NCBI RefSeq assembly: GCF_013266755.1
Contig: NZ_JABRWJ010000004.1
Coordinates: 310,001 to 374,000 of the forward strand
Length of the DNA stretch: 64,000 nt
Source: Pseudaquabacterium terrae
GTDB lineage: Bacteria; Pseudomonadota; Gammaproteobacteria; Burkholderiales; Burkholderiaceae_C
Direction of reading: 5' to 3'
Shown here: positions 8,871-18,336 of the stretch, piece after piece
Layout of the letters: every line of letters begins with the position of its first letter
Position numbering within the stretch: the stretch's first letter is position 1
Program-made: the position numbers and the translations under genes
Notes under the pieces: generated by a model
Database searches by the model: none
Seen by the model: the letters and a program-made list of their open reading frames with translations, nothing else
What the model was told of the DNA's origin: nothing

Positions 8871-9728
8871 ATGAGGGCCGATACACCGAGCAGCACCGCG
8901 CTGCGCGCCGGCATGGCGCGCGCACGCCACCAGGTGCTCGACCAGGGGCGCGTATTCAACGATCCGCTGGCGCTGCGCATCCTCGGCCGCGAGACGGCCG
9001 AGCGCGTGATGACGGAGCCCGAGAACCGGGTGGCGCGCGCGCTGCGCGCGCCCCTGGCCGCGCGCAGCCGCATCGCCGAGGACACCATCCACGAAGCGGT
9101 CGCGCGCGGCGCGACGCAGCTCGTCGTGCTCGGCGCCGGCCTCGACACCTTCGCCTATCGCAGCCCCTATCCCGCACCGGCGCTGCGCATGTTCGAGGTC
9201 GACCATCCGGCGACGCAGGCCTGGAAGCGCGGGCTGCTCGCCGAGGCGGGAATCGCCGTGCCGCCGGCGCTGCGCTACGTGCCGGTCGATTTCGAGACTG
9301 GCGACTTCATGGCCGGCCTGCGCGCGGCCGGCTTCGATCCGCTGCAGCCGGCCGTCTTCACCTGGCTCGGCGTGACCGTCTACCTCACGAAAGACGTGGT
9401 GATGGCGACGCTGCGCGCACTGCGCGAGGCCGGCGCGCCGGGCAGCGCCGTGGTCTTCGACTATGTCAGCGAGCCGGGCCGCTGGCAGTGGCACCGCCGC
9501 GGCGTGCTGGCGCTGCTGAAGCGCCGTTTCGCGCGCATGGGCGAGCCGTGGCGCTTCTTCGCGCGCGAGGAAGCGCTGGCGCGCGAGCTGCTGGCAATGG
9601 GCTACCGCCGCGTCGAGGACCTGCGGCCGAACCAGATCCTCGAGCGGCTCTTCGCCGGCCACGAGGCCGACGTGCCGAAGCGGCGCAGCGGCGCCGAGTT
9701 CGGCGGCGTGATGCGGCTGTCGATGTAG
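8871..9728 (+). CDS. Class I SAM-dependent methyltransferase of the leucine carboxyl methyltransferase-like (TIGR00027) family
   Basis: The 285-residue protein follows the bacterial LCMT/PPM1-like pattern: TALRAGMARARHQ at the N-terminus, FNDPLALRILG, then the SAM-binding glycine motif QLVVLGAGLDTFAYR and an acidic motif FEVDHPATQAWKR. Members methylate carboxyl or hydroxyl groups of mostly unknown substrates, some in polyketide pathways, so the substrate is open. AGGAGA lies about ten bases before the start. It stands alone between the pho operon and the lytic transglycosylase gene. A small dyad CGTAG-TC-CTACG overlaps the end of phoR upstream. Confidence 0.85.
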   Translation: MRADTPSSTALRAGMARARHQVLDQGRVFNDPLALRILGRETAERVMTEPENRVARALRAPLAARSRIAEDTIHEAVARGATQLVVLGAGLDTFAYRSPYPAPALRMFEVDHPATQAWKRGLLAEAGIAVPPALRYVPVDFETGDFMAGLRAAGFDPLQPAVFTWLGVTVYLTKDVVMATLRALREAGAPGSAVVFDYVSEPGRWQWHRRGVLALLKRRFARMGEPWRFFAREEALARELLAMGYRRVEDLRPNQILERLFAGHEADVPKRRSGAEFGGVMRLSM

Positions 9729-9804
9729 GGGGAAGAGCGGCTCGGAGCCGATGTCGCGGCAGTGTTTCACGCTCGTGGGCGTGCAGCGTGGCGGCGCTGG
9801 GTTC

Positions 9805-10863
9805 ATGATGCGCGCCGTCATGAGGTCTGCCGTCACTCCGCTGCTCGCCCGTTCGCTGCTCGTCATGGCGCTGGGCGCCTCCGCCGCCGCGGCCACGACC
9901 ATGCCGGCGCTGGTGCCGCCGGTGCTGACGCTCGAATCGCTGCCGCGCCCGGCCGTGCCGCCGGCCGAGCGTGGGCCGGTGGTGCCCTCGCAGGTGCTGC
10001 GCTGGCGCCAGGAGGCGCAGGCGCTGGAGCACGGCGACGGCGGCATCGCGCGTGACCCCGTGCGCGCCGCCCAGCTGTACTGCCGCGCCGCACGTTATGG
10101 CGACGCCGAGGCGCAATACAGCCTGGCCTGGATGCTGACCAATTCGCGCGGCATCGAGCGCGACGATGCGCAGGCGGCGCACCTCTTCGCCGCGGCCGCC
10201 GAGCAGGGCATCGAGCAGGCGAAGAACATGCTCGCCTCGATGGGCACGCCGCGCGGCGATCCGCCGGCCTGCCTGCGCCCGCCGGACACCGATCCGCCGC
10301 CGCTGGCCGCAGCGCCGGTGGCGCCGGCCGCGCGTGCCAGGCTCGGGCAGGCCGGGCAACCCGGGCTCGCGCCGAACGCGCTGGCCTTCCTGCCGCCGCC
10401 GGCCAACGCACCCGAGCCGATCGTGCGCTTCGTCAAGCTGGTCGCGCCGGACTACCAGCTGCAGCCGCAGCTGGTGCTGGCGGTGATGGCCACCGAATCG
10501 AACTTCGACCCGCTCGCCGTCTCGCCGAAGAACGCGCAGGGCCTGATGCAGCTGATGCCCGACACGGCATCGCGCTTCCAGGTGCGCAAGCTGACCGATC
10601 CGGCGCAGAACATCCGCGGCGGCATGGCCTACCTGCGCTGGCTGCTGGCGTATTTCGAGGGCGACCTGGCGCTGGTGCTGGCGGCCTACAACGCCGGCGA
10701 GCGCGCCGTCGAGCGCTACCGCGGCGTGCCGCCGTACGCCGAGACGCGGCACTACGTGCGCCGCATCATCGCGTCGCTCGGCGGGGTGCGCTCGCATCCC
10801 TTCGATCCGAAGGTGACACCGCCGTCGGACGTGCTGCCGCTGCTGCGCAAGGCGGCGCGTTAA
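9805..10863 (+). CDS. Secreted lytic transglycosylase with Sel1-like repeat region
   Basis: This enzyme is expected to cleave peptidoglycan between MurNAc and GlcNAc in the periplasm. The N-terminus carries a signal sequence (LLARSLLVMALGASAAAA). A Sel1/TPR-like part (AAQLYCRAARYGDAEAQYSLAWMLTNSRGIERDDAQAA) precedes a Pro/Ala-rich linker and a C-terminal SLT domain of family 1. The catalytic Glu is in MATESNFDP, followed by GLMQLMPDTASRF and AAYNAGERAVERYRGVPPY. The start is uncertain: 9751, 9805, 9808 and 9820 are all in frame. I chose 9805 because the signal peptide is then near the N-terminus. Confidence 0.85.
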   Translation: MMRAVMRSAVTPLLARSLLVMALGASAAAATTMPALVPPVLTLESLPRPAVPPAERGPVVPSQVLRWRQEAQALEHGDGGIARDPVRAAQLYCRAARYGDAEAQYSLAWMLTNSRGIERDDAQAAHLFAAAAEQGIEQAKNMLASMGTPRGDPPACLRPPDTDPPPLAAAPVAPAARARLGQAGQPGLAPNALAFLPPPANAPEPIVRFVKLVAPDYQLQPQLVLAVMATESNFDPLAVSPKNAQGLMQLMPDTASRFQVRKLTDPAQNIRGGMAYLRWLLAYFEGDLALVLAAYNAGERAVERYRGVPPYAETRHYVRRIIASLGGVRSHPFDPKVTPPSDVLPLLRKAAR

Positions 10864-10930
10864 CTGCTCCGGCTTGACGCGCTCGGCGACGCCGGTGCAA
10901 GCCGAGGTGGCCGACACCTGAACGTACCGG

Positions 10931-10959
10931 TTGCCCCGGCCCGCCCGCGCTGGCAAGAT
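10931..10959 (+). promoter_or_regulatory. Possible sigma-70 promoter of the chemosensory operon
   Basis: TTGCCC at 10931-10936 and CAAGAT at 10954-10959 are separated by 17 bases and lie about 47 bases before the first cheW start at 11006. Both hexamers are imperfect, so the call rests on spacing and position only. Confidence 0.3.
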
Positions 10960-11005
10960 GCAGTGCACAAGGGCCCCCCAAGGCCCCCTCAGGGAGTCGG
11001 CAACG

Positions 11006-11569
11006 ATGGACACGCCAGTGGTCTACGGCGTCGGCATGCAGGATTTGCCGCGCCCCGCGCCGGCGCCCGGCGCTCACGCCGCGGTGCTGGTCTTCGAGGC
11101 CGGCGGCTGGCGCTGCGCGCTGCCGCTGGCCTGCCTGCGCGAGACGATGCGCGCGCTGCCGATCGAGGCGCTGGCCGATGCGCCCGCCGGCGTGCTCGGT
11201 CTGGCCGTGATCCGCGGTGAGCCGGTACCGGTGGTCGACGTGGCCGCGCTGCTCGGCGCGGCCGGCGCGCTGGCCGGCCGGCTGATCACTATCAGCGTTG
11301 CGGAGCGGCCGGTGGCGCTGGCGGTCGATGGCGTGCTGGGCGTGCGCAGCATGCCGCACGCCGCGCTGCATGCGCTGCCGCCGCTGCTGCACGAGGCGGG
11401 GTCGCGCACCATCGATGCGATCGCCGCCCTCGATGGCGCGCTGCTGCTCTTGCTCGGGCAGGCGCGGCTGTTGCCCGAGGCGGCGCACGCGCGGGTCGAT
11501 GCCGCTCGGGCGGACGCGGCGGTCCCGCTGGCCGACGCCGCCCGCGCGGACGCGGGCGCGGCGGCGTGA
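11006..11569 (+). CDS. CheW-like coupling protein, first gene of Wsp-like array (WspB position)
   Basis: CheW proteins couple chemoreceptors to the CheA kinase. From the ATG at 11006 the protein has 187 residues with one CheW domain (AAVLVFEAGGWRCALPLACLRE, GVLGLAVIRGEPVPVVDVAALLG, VALAVDGVLGVRSM). A poorly conserved Ala/Asp/Arg-rich tail follows. The open frame extends upstream to 10931, but the sequence before 11006 has no CheW character and a GGGAGTCGG ribosome-binding region precedes 11006. Its stop overlaps the next start as TGATG. Among alternative names, WspB-like is inferred from operon order, not from sequence alone. Confidence 0.85.
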   Translation: MDTPVVYGVGMQDLPRPAPAPGAHAAVLVFEAGGWRCALPLACLRETMRALPIEALADAPAGVLGLAVIRGEPVPVVDVAALLGAAGALAGRLITISVAERPVALAVDGVLGVRSMPHAALHALPPLLHEAGSRTIDAIAALDGALLLLLGQARLLPEAAHARVDAARADAAVPLADAARADAGAAA

Positions 11570-13113
11570 TGGCGGCAGCCCTCGGCCAGGCGCCGCCGGT
11601 CGAATCGTTCCGGCAGCTGCTGGCGCAGCGGCTCGGCCTGCAGCTCGACGCGCAGCGCGACGACGCGCTGGCGCTGTTGTTGCAGCGGCGCCTGGCGGCC
11701 ACCGGGCTGACGCCGGCCGCGTACTTCGAGCGTTTGCAATCCGACTCGGTCGAGGCCCACGCGCTGGCTCCCGACGTCACCGTCGCCGAGACCTACTTCT
11801 TCCGCCATGCCGAGCAGTTTGCCGCGCTGCGCGAGCAGCTGCCCGGGCGCGCGCGCGCCGCGGCGGGCGGTTTGCGCCTGCTGTGCGCCGGCTGTGCTTC
11901 AGGCGAGGAGGCCTATTCGTTGGCCATCGTCGCCAGCGAGCTGGGCTGCCCGGCGCGCATCGATGCGGTCGACCTCAATCCGGCGCTGATCGAGCACGCG
12001 CGGCGCGCCCGCTATGGCGACTGGTCGTTGCGCGAGACGCCGCCGCTGCTGCGCCAGCGCTGGTTCCGCCGCGATGGCGCGCACTGGCAGCTCGACGCCG
12101 GCATCCGCGCCGCGGTCCGCTTCGAGGCGCTGAACCTGTGCGGCGAGGCGCCGTGGCCGTGGCCGCCCGGCAGTGTCGACGTGGTGTTCTGCCGCAACCT
12201 GCTGATGTACCTGACGCCGGCGGCCGCGCGCACGCTGGTGGCGCGGCTGGCGCAGTTGCTGGTGCCCGGCGGCAGCCTGTTCGTCGGCCACGCCGAAACC
12301 CTGCGCGGCCTGTCGGACGGCTTCGTGCTGCGCGAAGCCGCGGGCAGCTTCCACTACCGGCGCCTCGACGGCGCGGCGGCCTCGGCCGTGCCGCAGGCCG
12401 CCGCGGCCCGCGGCGCTGCAGAAGCCCGTGCGGTGCCCCGCGCCGCCGCAGAAGCCGGCGCGGCGCCCGGCGCCGATGCCAGCGGCGCCTGGTTCGACCT
12501 GATCGCCGGGGCCTCGTCGCGCGTCGATGCCTTGACGCGCCGCGCCGCCGCCGCGGAGCCCGCGACAGCGCCGGCCGGGCAGGCGCGTGACGCGCGGCAG
12601 GTCACGCTCACCGCCGCGCGCGCGCTGCTGCAGGCCGAACGCTTCGCCGACGCGCTCGAGCGCCTCGATGCGCTGCCGGCCAACGGTGATGCCGATGCCG
12701 AGGCGCTGCTGCTGAGGGCGGTCGCACTGACGCAGTCCGGCGCGCTGGCCGATGCCGAGCGCTGCTGCCAGCGCCTGCTGATGCGGGACGAGCACGCGGC
12801 GGCCGCGCGCTACCTGCAGGCGCTGGCTCGCGAAGCGGCCGGCGACGCCGTCGCCGCGGCGCAGGCGGCGCAGGTGGCGGCGCGCCTCGATCCGCGCTTC
12901 GCGCTGCCGCGACTGCAGCTCGCGCGGCTGGCGCGCCGGCGCGGCGATGCCCTCGCACAGCGCGAGCAGGGCCGCTGGGCGCTGGAACTGCTGCAACAGG
13001 ACGATGCGCAGCGCCTGGGCCTGCTGGGCGGCGGCTTCTCGCGCGAGGACCTGCTGGCGCTGGCCCGCCGCGAGCTGGCGGCGGCCGACAAGGCCCCGGG
13101 GAGCGGCCAGTGA
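11569..13113 (+). CDS. CheR-type chemoreceptor methyltransferase with C-terminal TPR region (WspC-like)
   Basis: The enzyme methylates glutamates of the receptor encoded at 13679-15166. The N-terminal half is a CheR domain: SAM-binding LLCAGCASGEEAYSLAI, ETYFFRHAEQFAALRE, VVFCRNLLMYLTPAAAR. After an Ala-rich linker (about residues 265-345) come helical TPR-like repeats (about 350-500: ADALERLDALPANGDADAEA, AERCCQRLLMRDEHAAAARY). CheR fused to TPRs is the WspC/FrzF architecture. The ATG at 11569 overlaps the cheW stop by one base; a GTG at 11566 is the alternative. The stop overlaps the next gene by four bases. Confidence 0.88.
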   Translation: MAAALGQAPPVESFRQLLAQRLGLQLDAQRDDALALLLQRRLAATGLTPAAYFERLQSDSVEAHALAPDVTVAETYFFRHAEQFAALREQLPGRARAAAGGLRLLCAGCASGEEAYSLAIVASELGCPARIDAVDLNPALIEHARRARYGDWSLRETPPLLRQRWFRRDGAHWQLDAGIRAAVRFEALNLCGEAPWPWPPGSVDVVFCRNLLMYLTPAAARTLVARLAQLLVPGGSLFVGHAETLRGLSDGFVLREAAGSFHYRRLDGAAASAVPQAAAARGAAEARAVPRAAAEAGAAPGADASGAWFDLIAGASSRVDALTRRAAAAEPATAPAGQARDARQVTLTAARALLQAERFADALERLDALPANGDADAEALLLRAVALTQSGALADAERCCQRLLMRDEHAAAARYLQALAREAAGDAVAAAQAAQVAARLDPRFALPRLQLARLARRRGDALAQREQGRWALELLQQDDAQRLGLLGGGFSREDLLALARRELAAADKAPGSGQ

Positions 13114-13682
13114 ACGAGCGCATCGATCCCGGATTGCCTGAGCCGCCGCTCGAGCATCGCGCGGCGGCGCTGCGCGAGGCCTTCGACCGCAGCTTCAGCC
13201 GCCCGCGCGCGGCGGCGGCGCCGTCGCAGAGCGAGCTGTTGCGCATCCGGCTCGGCGGCGCCGCCTACGCGCTGCGCCTGGCGGAGGTCGCCGGGCTGCA
13301 CGCCGGCCAAGCGCTGACCCCGCTGCCGGGCGCGGCGCCCGAGCTGGCCGGCCTCACCAGCATCGGCGGGCGGCTGGTCGCCGTCTACCACCTGCGCCGC
13401 CTGCTCGGTATCGGGGGCGGCGGCGGGAGTGGCGGTGATGCGCCGCGCTGGTGGGCGCTGGCCGCGGCGCGGCCGCTGGCCCTGGCGTTCGACGGCTTCG
13501 ACGGATCGGCACGCCTGGCGTCCGACGCGCTGGTCGCTGCCGATGCCGACGGCGGCGCCGCGCCGGCGCATGTGCGCACGCTGGCGCGGCTGGACGGTGC
13601 GGGCACGCCCTGGTGCCCGGTGATCGAGTTGACTTCGGTGCTGGCCGCGCTCGACGCGGCGGCGCCGCCCTGGAGGGAATGA
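13110..13682 (+). CDS. Second CheW-like coupling protein (WspD position)
   Basis: The 190-residue protein starts with GTG at 13110, overlapping the CheR stop, and contains one CheW domain from about residue 45 (ELLRIRLGGAAYALRLAEVAGL, ELAGLTSIGGRLVAVYHLRRLLG) to the end, with an N-terminal extension rich in Arg/Ala. Two CheW proteins in one array are typical of Wsp systems (WspB and WspD). One probably bridges to receptor trimers and the other to the kinase, but which does which cannot be told. A Gly-rich loop (GGGGGSGGDAPRWW) replaces the usual beta-hairpin. Confidence 0.82.
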   Translation: MNERIDPGLPEPPLEHRAAALREAFDRSFSRPRAAAAPSQSELLRIRLGGAAYALRLAEVAGLHAGQALTPLPGAAPELAGLTSIGGRLVAVYHLRRLLGIGGGGGSGGDAPRWWALAAARPLALAFDGFDGSARLASDALVAADADGGAAPAHVRTLARLDGAGTPWCPVIELTSVLAALDAAAPPWRE

Positions 13683-15166
13683 TCATGATCGGTGGACATT
13701 GGACCTTCGCGCAGAAGATCGGCGCCGGCTTCCTGCTGGTGGTCGCGCTGACCGTCGTGCTCGGCGCGCTGGCCGTGCAGTCGCTGCGCGACATGCTGGC
13801 CGAGCGCGAGCACCTCTTCACCACGTTCGTGCAGCCGCTGATCGATGCACAGCGCATGACGGCGACCGTCGAGCACAGCGTGGCGTCATCGCGCGGTTAT
13901 GTGCTGACGCGCGACGAGGACTACGTGCAGCGCGCGCGCCAGTCCCGCAGCGACTACCTGGCGATGCTCGAGCGCACGCGTCGCACCACCGACAGCGCCG
14001 AGGAGCAGGCGCTGCTCGATGCGCTCGCCCTGGCCGAGGCCGAACACTGGGCCGGGCTCGAGAAGGTTTTCGCGCTGGTGCGCAGCAACGGCGCCACCGA
14101 GGCCATCGTGCGCCTGTTCGACGAGCACGTGCAGCCGCGGCGCGAGCGGCTGCGCCAGCAGGCCAATGCCTTCGTCGCCAAGGAGGAGCGGCTGATGCAG
14201 CAGGCGCGCGACCAGTCGCGGGCCGCGGCGGCGGCGTCGATCAACCTGATGGTCGGCGTCGCGGCGGCCGCCGCGGTCATCGCCGCCGTGCTCGCGCTGG
14301 TGCTCGGCCGCACGCTGAGCCGCCAGATCGGCTCGGCCGTCAGCCACGTGCAGAGCTCGTCGGTCGAGCTGCAGGCGGCGGCCAACCAGCAAAGCGCCGG
14401 CGCCCGCGAGCAGGCGACCGCGGTCAGCGAGATCGGCACCACGGTCAGCGAGCTGTTGGCCAGCTCGCGCCAGATCGCCGAGAGCACGCAGCGCGTGGCG
14501 CAGGTCGCCGAAGAGACCGCCGGCGCCGCGCGCGGCGGCGAAGGCCGCGTCGACCAGGCGCACGAGTCGATCGCCGGCATCCGCCGCCAGGTCGACACCA
14601 TCGTCGGCCACATGCTCGACCTCGGCCGCAAGTCGCAGCAGATCGGCGCCGTGCTGGACATCGTCGCCGAGCTTGCCGAGCAGACCAACATCCTGGCCAT
14701 CAACGCGACGATCGAGGCCGCCGGCGCCGGCGAGTCCGGCAAGCGCTTCGCCGTCGTCGCCGACGAGATCCGCGCGCTGGCCGACCGCGTCGGCGGCTCG
14801 GCCAAGGAGATCCGCGTGCTGGTCGACGACGTGCGCGGCGCGGTCAACACCACGGTGATGGCCACCGAGACCGGCTCGAAGGCAGTGGATGCCGGTTCGC
14901 AGCAGTTCGCCGACGTCGCGCTGGCGTTCAAGCAGATCGCGGCGCTGGTGGCCACCACCACCGAGGCCGCGCGCGAGATCGAGCTGTCGACCAAGCAGCA
15001 GGCGAGCGCCGTCGAGCAGGTCAACATCGCCATCGGCAGCGTTGCGCAGACCACCCGCGAGACCGAGGCCAGCTCGGGCCAGACGCTGGCCACCGTCTCG
15101 CAGCTGGCGAGCCTGTCGAAGGACCTGCTGCGCCTGGTGCGGCCGCAGGCGGTGTTGAGCGCATAA
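13679..15166 (+). CDS. Methyl-accepting chemoreceptor, WspA-like (495 aa)
   Basis: The receptor has a membrane helix at about residues 13-35, a helical sensory region without cysteines (about 36-185), a second membrane helix at about 190-212 and a long cytoplasmic signalling hairpin. The tip reads LAEQTNILAINATIEAAGAG followed by ESGKRFAVVADEIRALADR, where Ser-Gly-Lys and Asp-Glu-Ile replace the more usual chemotaxis wording and match the WspA/Frz-type class that drives c-di-GMP or surface responses. No C-terminal CheR-docking pentapeptide is visible. The start ATG at 13679 overlaps the cheW stop; a second ATG lies two codons on. Surface or envelope stress sensing is plausible by homology with WspA. 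Confidence 0.88.
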   Translation: MIMIGGHWTFAQKIGAGFLLVVALTVVLGALAVQSLRDMLAEREHLFTTFVQPLIDAQRMTATVEHSVASSRGYVLTRDEDYVQRARQSRSDYLAMLERTRRTTDSAEEQALLDALALAEAEHWAGLEKVFALVRSNGATEAIVRLFDEHVQPRRERLRQQANAFVAKEERLMQQARDQSRAAAAASINLMVGVAAAAAVIAAVLALVLGRTLSRQIGSAVSHVQSSSVELQAAANQQSAGAREQATAVSEIGTTVSELLASSRQIAESTQRVAQVAEETAGAARGGEGRVDQAHESIAGIRRQVDTIVGHMLDLGRKSQQIGAVLDIVAELAEQTNILAINATIEAAGAGESGKRFAVVADEIRALADRVGGSAKEIRVLVDDVRGAVNTTVMATETGSKAVDAGSQQFADVALAFKQIAALVATTTEAAREIELSTKQQASAVEQVNIAIGSVAQTTRETEASSGQTLATVSQLASLSKDLLRLVRPQAVLSA

Positions 15167-15190
15167 CTCGCCAACGACGCGGCCAAGGCG

Positions 15191-17266
15191 ATGCAGCGCG
15201 ATCCGTACAAGTTCTTCCGCGTCGAGGGGCGCGAGCTGCTCGAACAGCTCGGCCAGGGCGCGCTGGCGCTCGACAAGGGCGGCGCCGGAGCGGCCGTCGT
15301 GCCGCGGCTGCTGCGCCTGGCGCACACGCTGAAGGGCGCGGCGCGGGTCGTGCGCCAGGCCGGCATCGCCGAGCGCGCCCACGCGATCGAGGATGCGCTG
15401 GCGCCGTGGCGCGAGGCGGCCGGGCGGGTGCCCGGCGACGCGGTGAACGGCCTGCTCGCCGCGGTCGATGCGATCGGCGCGCAGCTGGCGGCGCTTGACG
15501 CACCGGCGGCCGCACCCGGTGCCCAGGCCGCCGCCGCACCCGACGCCACCGGGCAGCGCACGCTGCGCGCCGACGTGGCCGAGATCGACACGTTGCGCGA
15601 CGGCATCGCGCAAGGCCATGCGCAGATCGCTGCGCTGCAGCGCGGCACCGCCGCGGCGCTGCAGGCACGCGGCGCCGCGGCGCGCCTGCTCGACCTGCTC
15701 GCCGTGCCGGCGGCGCCGGGCGGGGTGGCAGCCCGCGCGCTCGCCGAACAGCTCGCGACGCTGCTCGGCAGCGGCGCGCGCACGCTGCAGGGCGCCACCG
15801 AGCAGCTCGACCGCACGCTGCGCCAGGTCGGCGACGGGGCAGAGCAGCTGCGCCTGGCGCCGGCCGCGGCGCTGTTCGGCGCACTCGAACGCGCCGCGCG
15901 CGACGCGGCCGTCGCGCTGGGCAAGCCGCTGCAGTTCGAGGCCCGCGGCGGCGACGTGAGGCTGGACGCCGACCTGTTCGCCGGCGTGCAGCCGGCCCTG
16001 GTGCAGCTGGTGCGCAACGCGCTGGCGCACGGCATCGAGGCGCCGGCGCAGCGCGCGGCTTCAGCCAAGCCGGCGGCGGGGCGGGTGACGATCAGCGTCG
16101 AGCGCCGCGGCGCGCAGGTGGCGCTGGCCTGCAGCGACGATGGTGCCGGCTTCGACCTCGACGCCGTGCGTCGCGTCGCGCGGCAGCGCGGCCTGCTCGG
16201 CAAGGACGGGGAGGGCAGCGAGGGCGGCGAGACCCTCGGCCGCGATGCGCTGCTCGCGCTGCTGCTGCGCGGTGGCGTCAGCACCGCCGGCCGGCTGACC
16301 GAGCAGGCCGGCCGCGGCGTCGGGCTGGATGTCGCGCGCGACGCCGTCGAACGTCTCGGCGGGCGCATCGAGCTGCACACCGAGCCCGGCCGCGGCAGCA
16401 CGGTGACGCTGCTGCTGCCGCTGGCGCTGGCCGCGGTCGACGTGCTGCGCGTCGAGTGCGCCGGCCGCACGCTGCAGATTCCGCTGCGCGCGCTGCGCCG
16501 CGTGCGCCGCATCGAGCCGCACGACATCGGCGCCGGCGCGCAGGGCGAGCAGCTCGTCGACGACGAGACGGCGATTCCGTTTGCGCCGCTCGCCGAGCTG
16601 CTCGGCTTCGAGGGCGCCGCCGCGGCCGCACCGCCGCGTGCGGCGCCGGGTGCACCCCCGCGTACGGCGCTCGTGATCGACGCCGGCGGCGCGCGCGCGG
16701 CGCTCGGCGTCACGCGGCTGGCCGGCGCCATCGTGCGCTGCGTGCTGCAACCGCTGCCGGCGCCGCTGCCGGCCCATCCGCTGATCGCCGGCGCGTCGCT
16801 CGATGTCGACGGCCGGCCGCTGCTGGTGCTCGATGCCGAGGGCCTGGTGCAGGCGGCGCTGCGCCGGCAGGCGGCCCCGGCGATGGCGGCGCCGCCGCGC
16901 CGCCCGCTGCTGGTCGTCGACGATTCGCTGACCACCCGCATGCTCGAGCAGAGCATCCTCGAATCGGCGGGCTACGACGTGCACACCGCGGCCACCGCGG
17001 AGGACGGCCTGGAGCGCGCGCGGCACCAGGCCTATGCGCTGTTCCTCGTCGACGTCGAGATGCCCGGCATGGACGGCTTCGGCTTCATCGAGACCGCGCG
17101 TGCCGATCCGCAGCTGCGCCACGTGCCGGCGATGCTCGTCACCTCGCGCGCCTCGGCCGAGGACCGCCGCCGCGGCGCGCAGGTCGGCGCGCAGGCCTAC
17201 GTCGTCAAGGGCGAGTTCGCGCAGGACGACTTCCTGCGCCACGTGCGCCAGCTGGCGGGGGCGTGA
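15191..17266 (+). CDS. CheA-type histidine kinase with C-terminal receiver (WspE-like)
   Basis: This 691-residue hybrid kinase is the core of the array. The P1/HPt domain has His45 in LRLAHTLKGAARVV. A P3 helical region is followed by the ATPase domain with N box LVQLVRNALAHGIEAP, G1 CSDDGAGFDLDAVRRVAR and G2 TEQAGRGVGLDVARDAVER. Then come a CheW-like regulatory domain (about 415-555) and a receiver domain with Asp621 in LFLVDVEMPGMDG. There is no obvious P2 domain. This order is that of WspE. The receiver may take phosphate from His45 as a sink or pass it on. The downstream cheB start overlaps the stop by one base. Confidence 0.92.
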   Translation: MQRDPYKFFRVEGRELLEQLGQGALALDKGGAGAAVVPRLLRLAHTLKGAARVVRQAGIAERAHAIEDALAPWREAAGRVPGDAVNGLLAAVDAIGAQLAALDAPAAAPGAQAAAAPDATGQRTLRADVAEIDTLRDGIAQGHAQIAALQRGTAAALQARGAAARLLDLLAVPAAPGGVAARALAEQLATLLGSGARTLQGATEQLDRTLRQVGDGAEQLRLAPAAALFGALERAARDAAVALGKPLQFEARGGDVRLDADLFAGVQPALVQLVRNALAHGIEAPAQRAASAKPAAGRVTISVERRGAQVALACSDDGAGFDLDAVRRVARQRGLLGKDGEGSEGGETLGRDALLALLLRGGVSTAGRLTEQAGRGVGLDVARDAVERLGGRIELHTEPGRGSTVTLLLPLALAAVDVLRVECAGRTLQIPLRALRRVRRIEPHDIGAGAQGEQLVDDETAIPFAPLAELLGFEGAAAAAPPRAAPGAPPRTALVIDAGGARAALGVTRLAGAIVRCVLQPLPAPLPAHPLIAGASLDVDGRPLLVLDAEGLVQAALRRQAAPAMAAPPRRPLLVVDDSLTTRMLEQSILESAGYDVHTAATAEDGLERARHQAYALFLVDVEMPGMDGFGFIETARADPQLRHVPAMLVTSRASAEDRRRGAQVGAQAYVVKGEFAQDDFLRHVRQLAGA

Positions 17267-18315
17267 TGATTCGCGTCCTGGTGGTCGAGGATTCGCCGAC
17301 CGTGCGGGCGCGGCTGTGCGAGGTGCTGGCGGCCGATCCCGGGCTGCGGGTGGTCGGCGAAGCCGCCGACGGCCAGCAGGCGATCGCCGCCTGCCAGGCC
17401 CTGCAGCCCAACGTGATCACGCTGGACATGATGATGCCCAAAGTGAGCGGCCTGCAAGCGACCGAGTTCATCATGGCGCACTGCCCGACGCCGATCCTGG
17501 TGGTCTCGGCCTCCATCAATCGCGGCGAGCTGTTCCGCACCTACGACGCGCTGGCCGCCGGCGCGGTCGACGTGCTCGACAAGCCGCTCGGCACCGAGCC
17601 CGATGGCGCGTGGGAGCAGCGTTTCATCGCCGCGGTGAAGATGGTGGCGCGCATCCGCGTCGTCACCCACCTGCGTGGCCGCCTGGCCGGCGCGGCGGTG
17701 CCCGGTGGTGCGGCGCTCGTGCCGCCGGCGCCGCTGCCGTACCGCGCGCTGGCGCTGGGCACCTCCACCGGCGGCCCGGGCGCGCTGGTGCAGGTGCTGC
17801 GCGCGCTGCCGCCGCCGCTGCCCATGCCGCTGCTGGTGGTGCAGCACCTGGCCGAGCCGTTCGGCGCCGCCTTCGCCGAGTGGCTGGGCGCGCAGTCGCC
17901 GCATCCGGTGCGCCATCCGGTCGATGGCGAGCCGCTCGCCGCGGCCGCCGGCGCGGTGGTGGTGGCGCCGCCGGGGCGCCACCTGGCGCTGGTGCACGGC
18001 CGGCTGCGCCTGTCGGATGCCGCGCCGCGCCACTCCTGCCGGCCGTCGGTCGACGTGCTGTTCGAGTCGCTCGCCGCCGAGCTGCACGGCGGCTGCGCCG
18101 CGGCGCTGCTGACCGGCATGGGCCACGACGGCGCGGCCGGGCTGCTGGCGCTGCGGCGGGCCGGCGCCTGGACCATTGCCCAGGACGAGGCCAGCTCGGT
18201 CGTCTGGGGCATGCCGCGCGAGGCCGCCGCGCTGGGTGCGGCGGCCGAGGTGCTGCCGCTGGCGGCGATCGGGCCGGCGCTGGCGGCGCTGCTGCGGCGC
18301 CCGCGCTGGCGCTGA
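17266..18315 (+). CDS. CheB-type receptor methylesterase (WspF-like)
   Basis: CheB demethylates or deamidates receptor glutamates and its loss in Wsp systems locks signalling on. The 349-residue protein has a receiver domain (Asp54 in VITLDMMMPKVSG) and a methylesterase domain with the catalytic triad visible as Ser167 in LGTSTGGPGAL, His194 in VVQHLAEPFG and Asp288 in LTGMGHDGAAGL. Length and layout are normal. The start ATG overlaps the cheA stop (TGATG). The next gene follows after 21 bases. Confidence 0.93.
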   Translation: MIRVLVVEDSPTVRARLCEVLAADPGLRVVGEAADGQQAIAACQALQPNVITLDMMMPKVSGLQATEFIMAHCPTPILVVSASINRGELFRTYDALAAGAVDVLDKPLGTEPDGAWEQRFIAAVKMVARIRVVTHLRGRLAGAAVPGGAALVPPAPLPYRALALGTSTGGPGALVQVLRALPPPLPMPLLVVQHLAEPFGAAFAEWLGAQSPHPVRHPVDGEPLAAAAGAVVVAPPGRHLALVHGRLRLSDAAPRHSCRPSVDVLFESLAAELHGGCAAALLTGMGHDGAAGLLALRRAGAWTIAQDEASSVVWGMPREAAALGAAAEVLPLAAIGPALAALLRRPRWR

Positions 18316-18336
18316 CGCCGCGCCGTCCTTCACTGC

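Noticed and set aside
13954-16956. Leftward frame of 1000 codons opposite the receptor and CheA genes
   Set aside because: Ser/Arg/Ala-rich shadow in a high-GC region; the plus strand has clear WspA and CheA domains.
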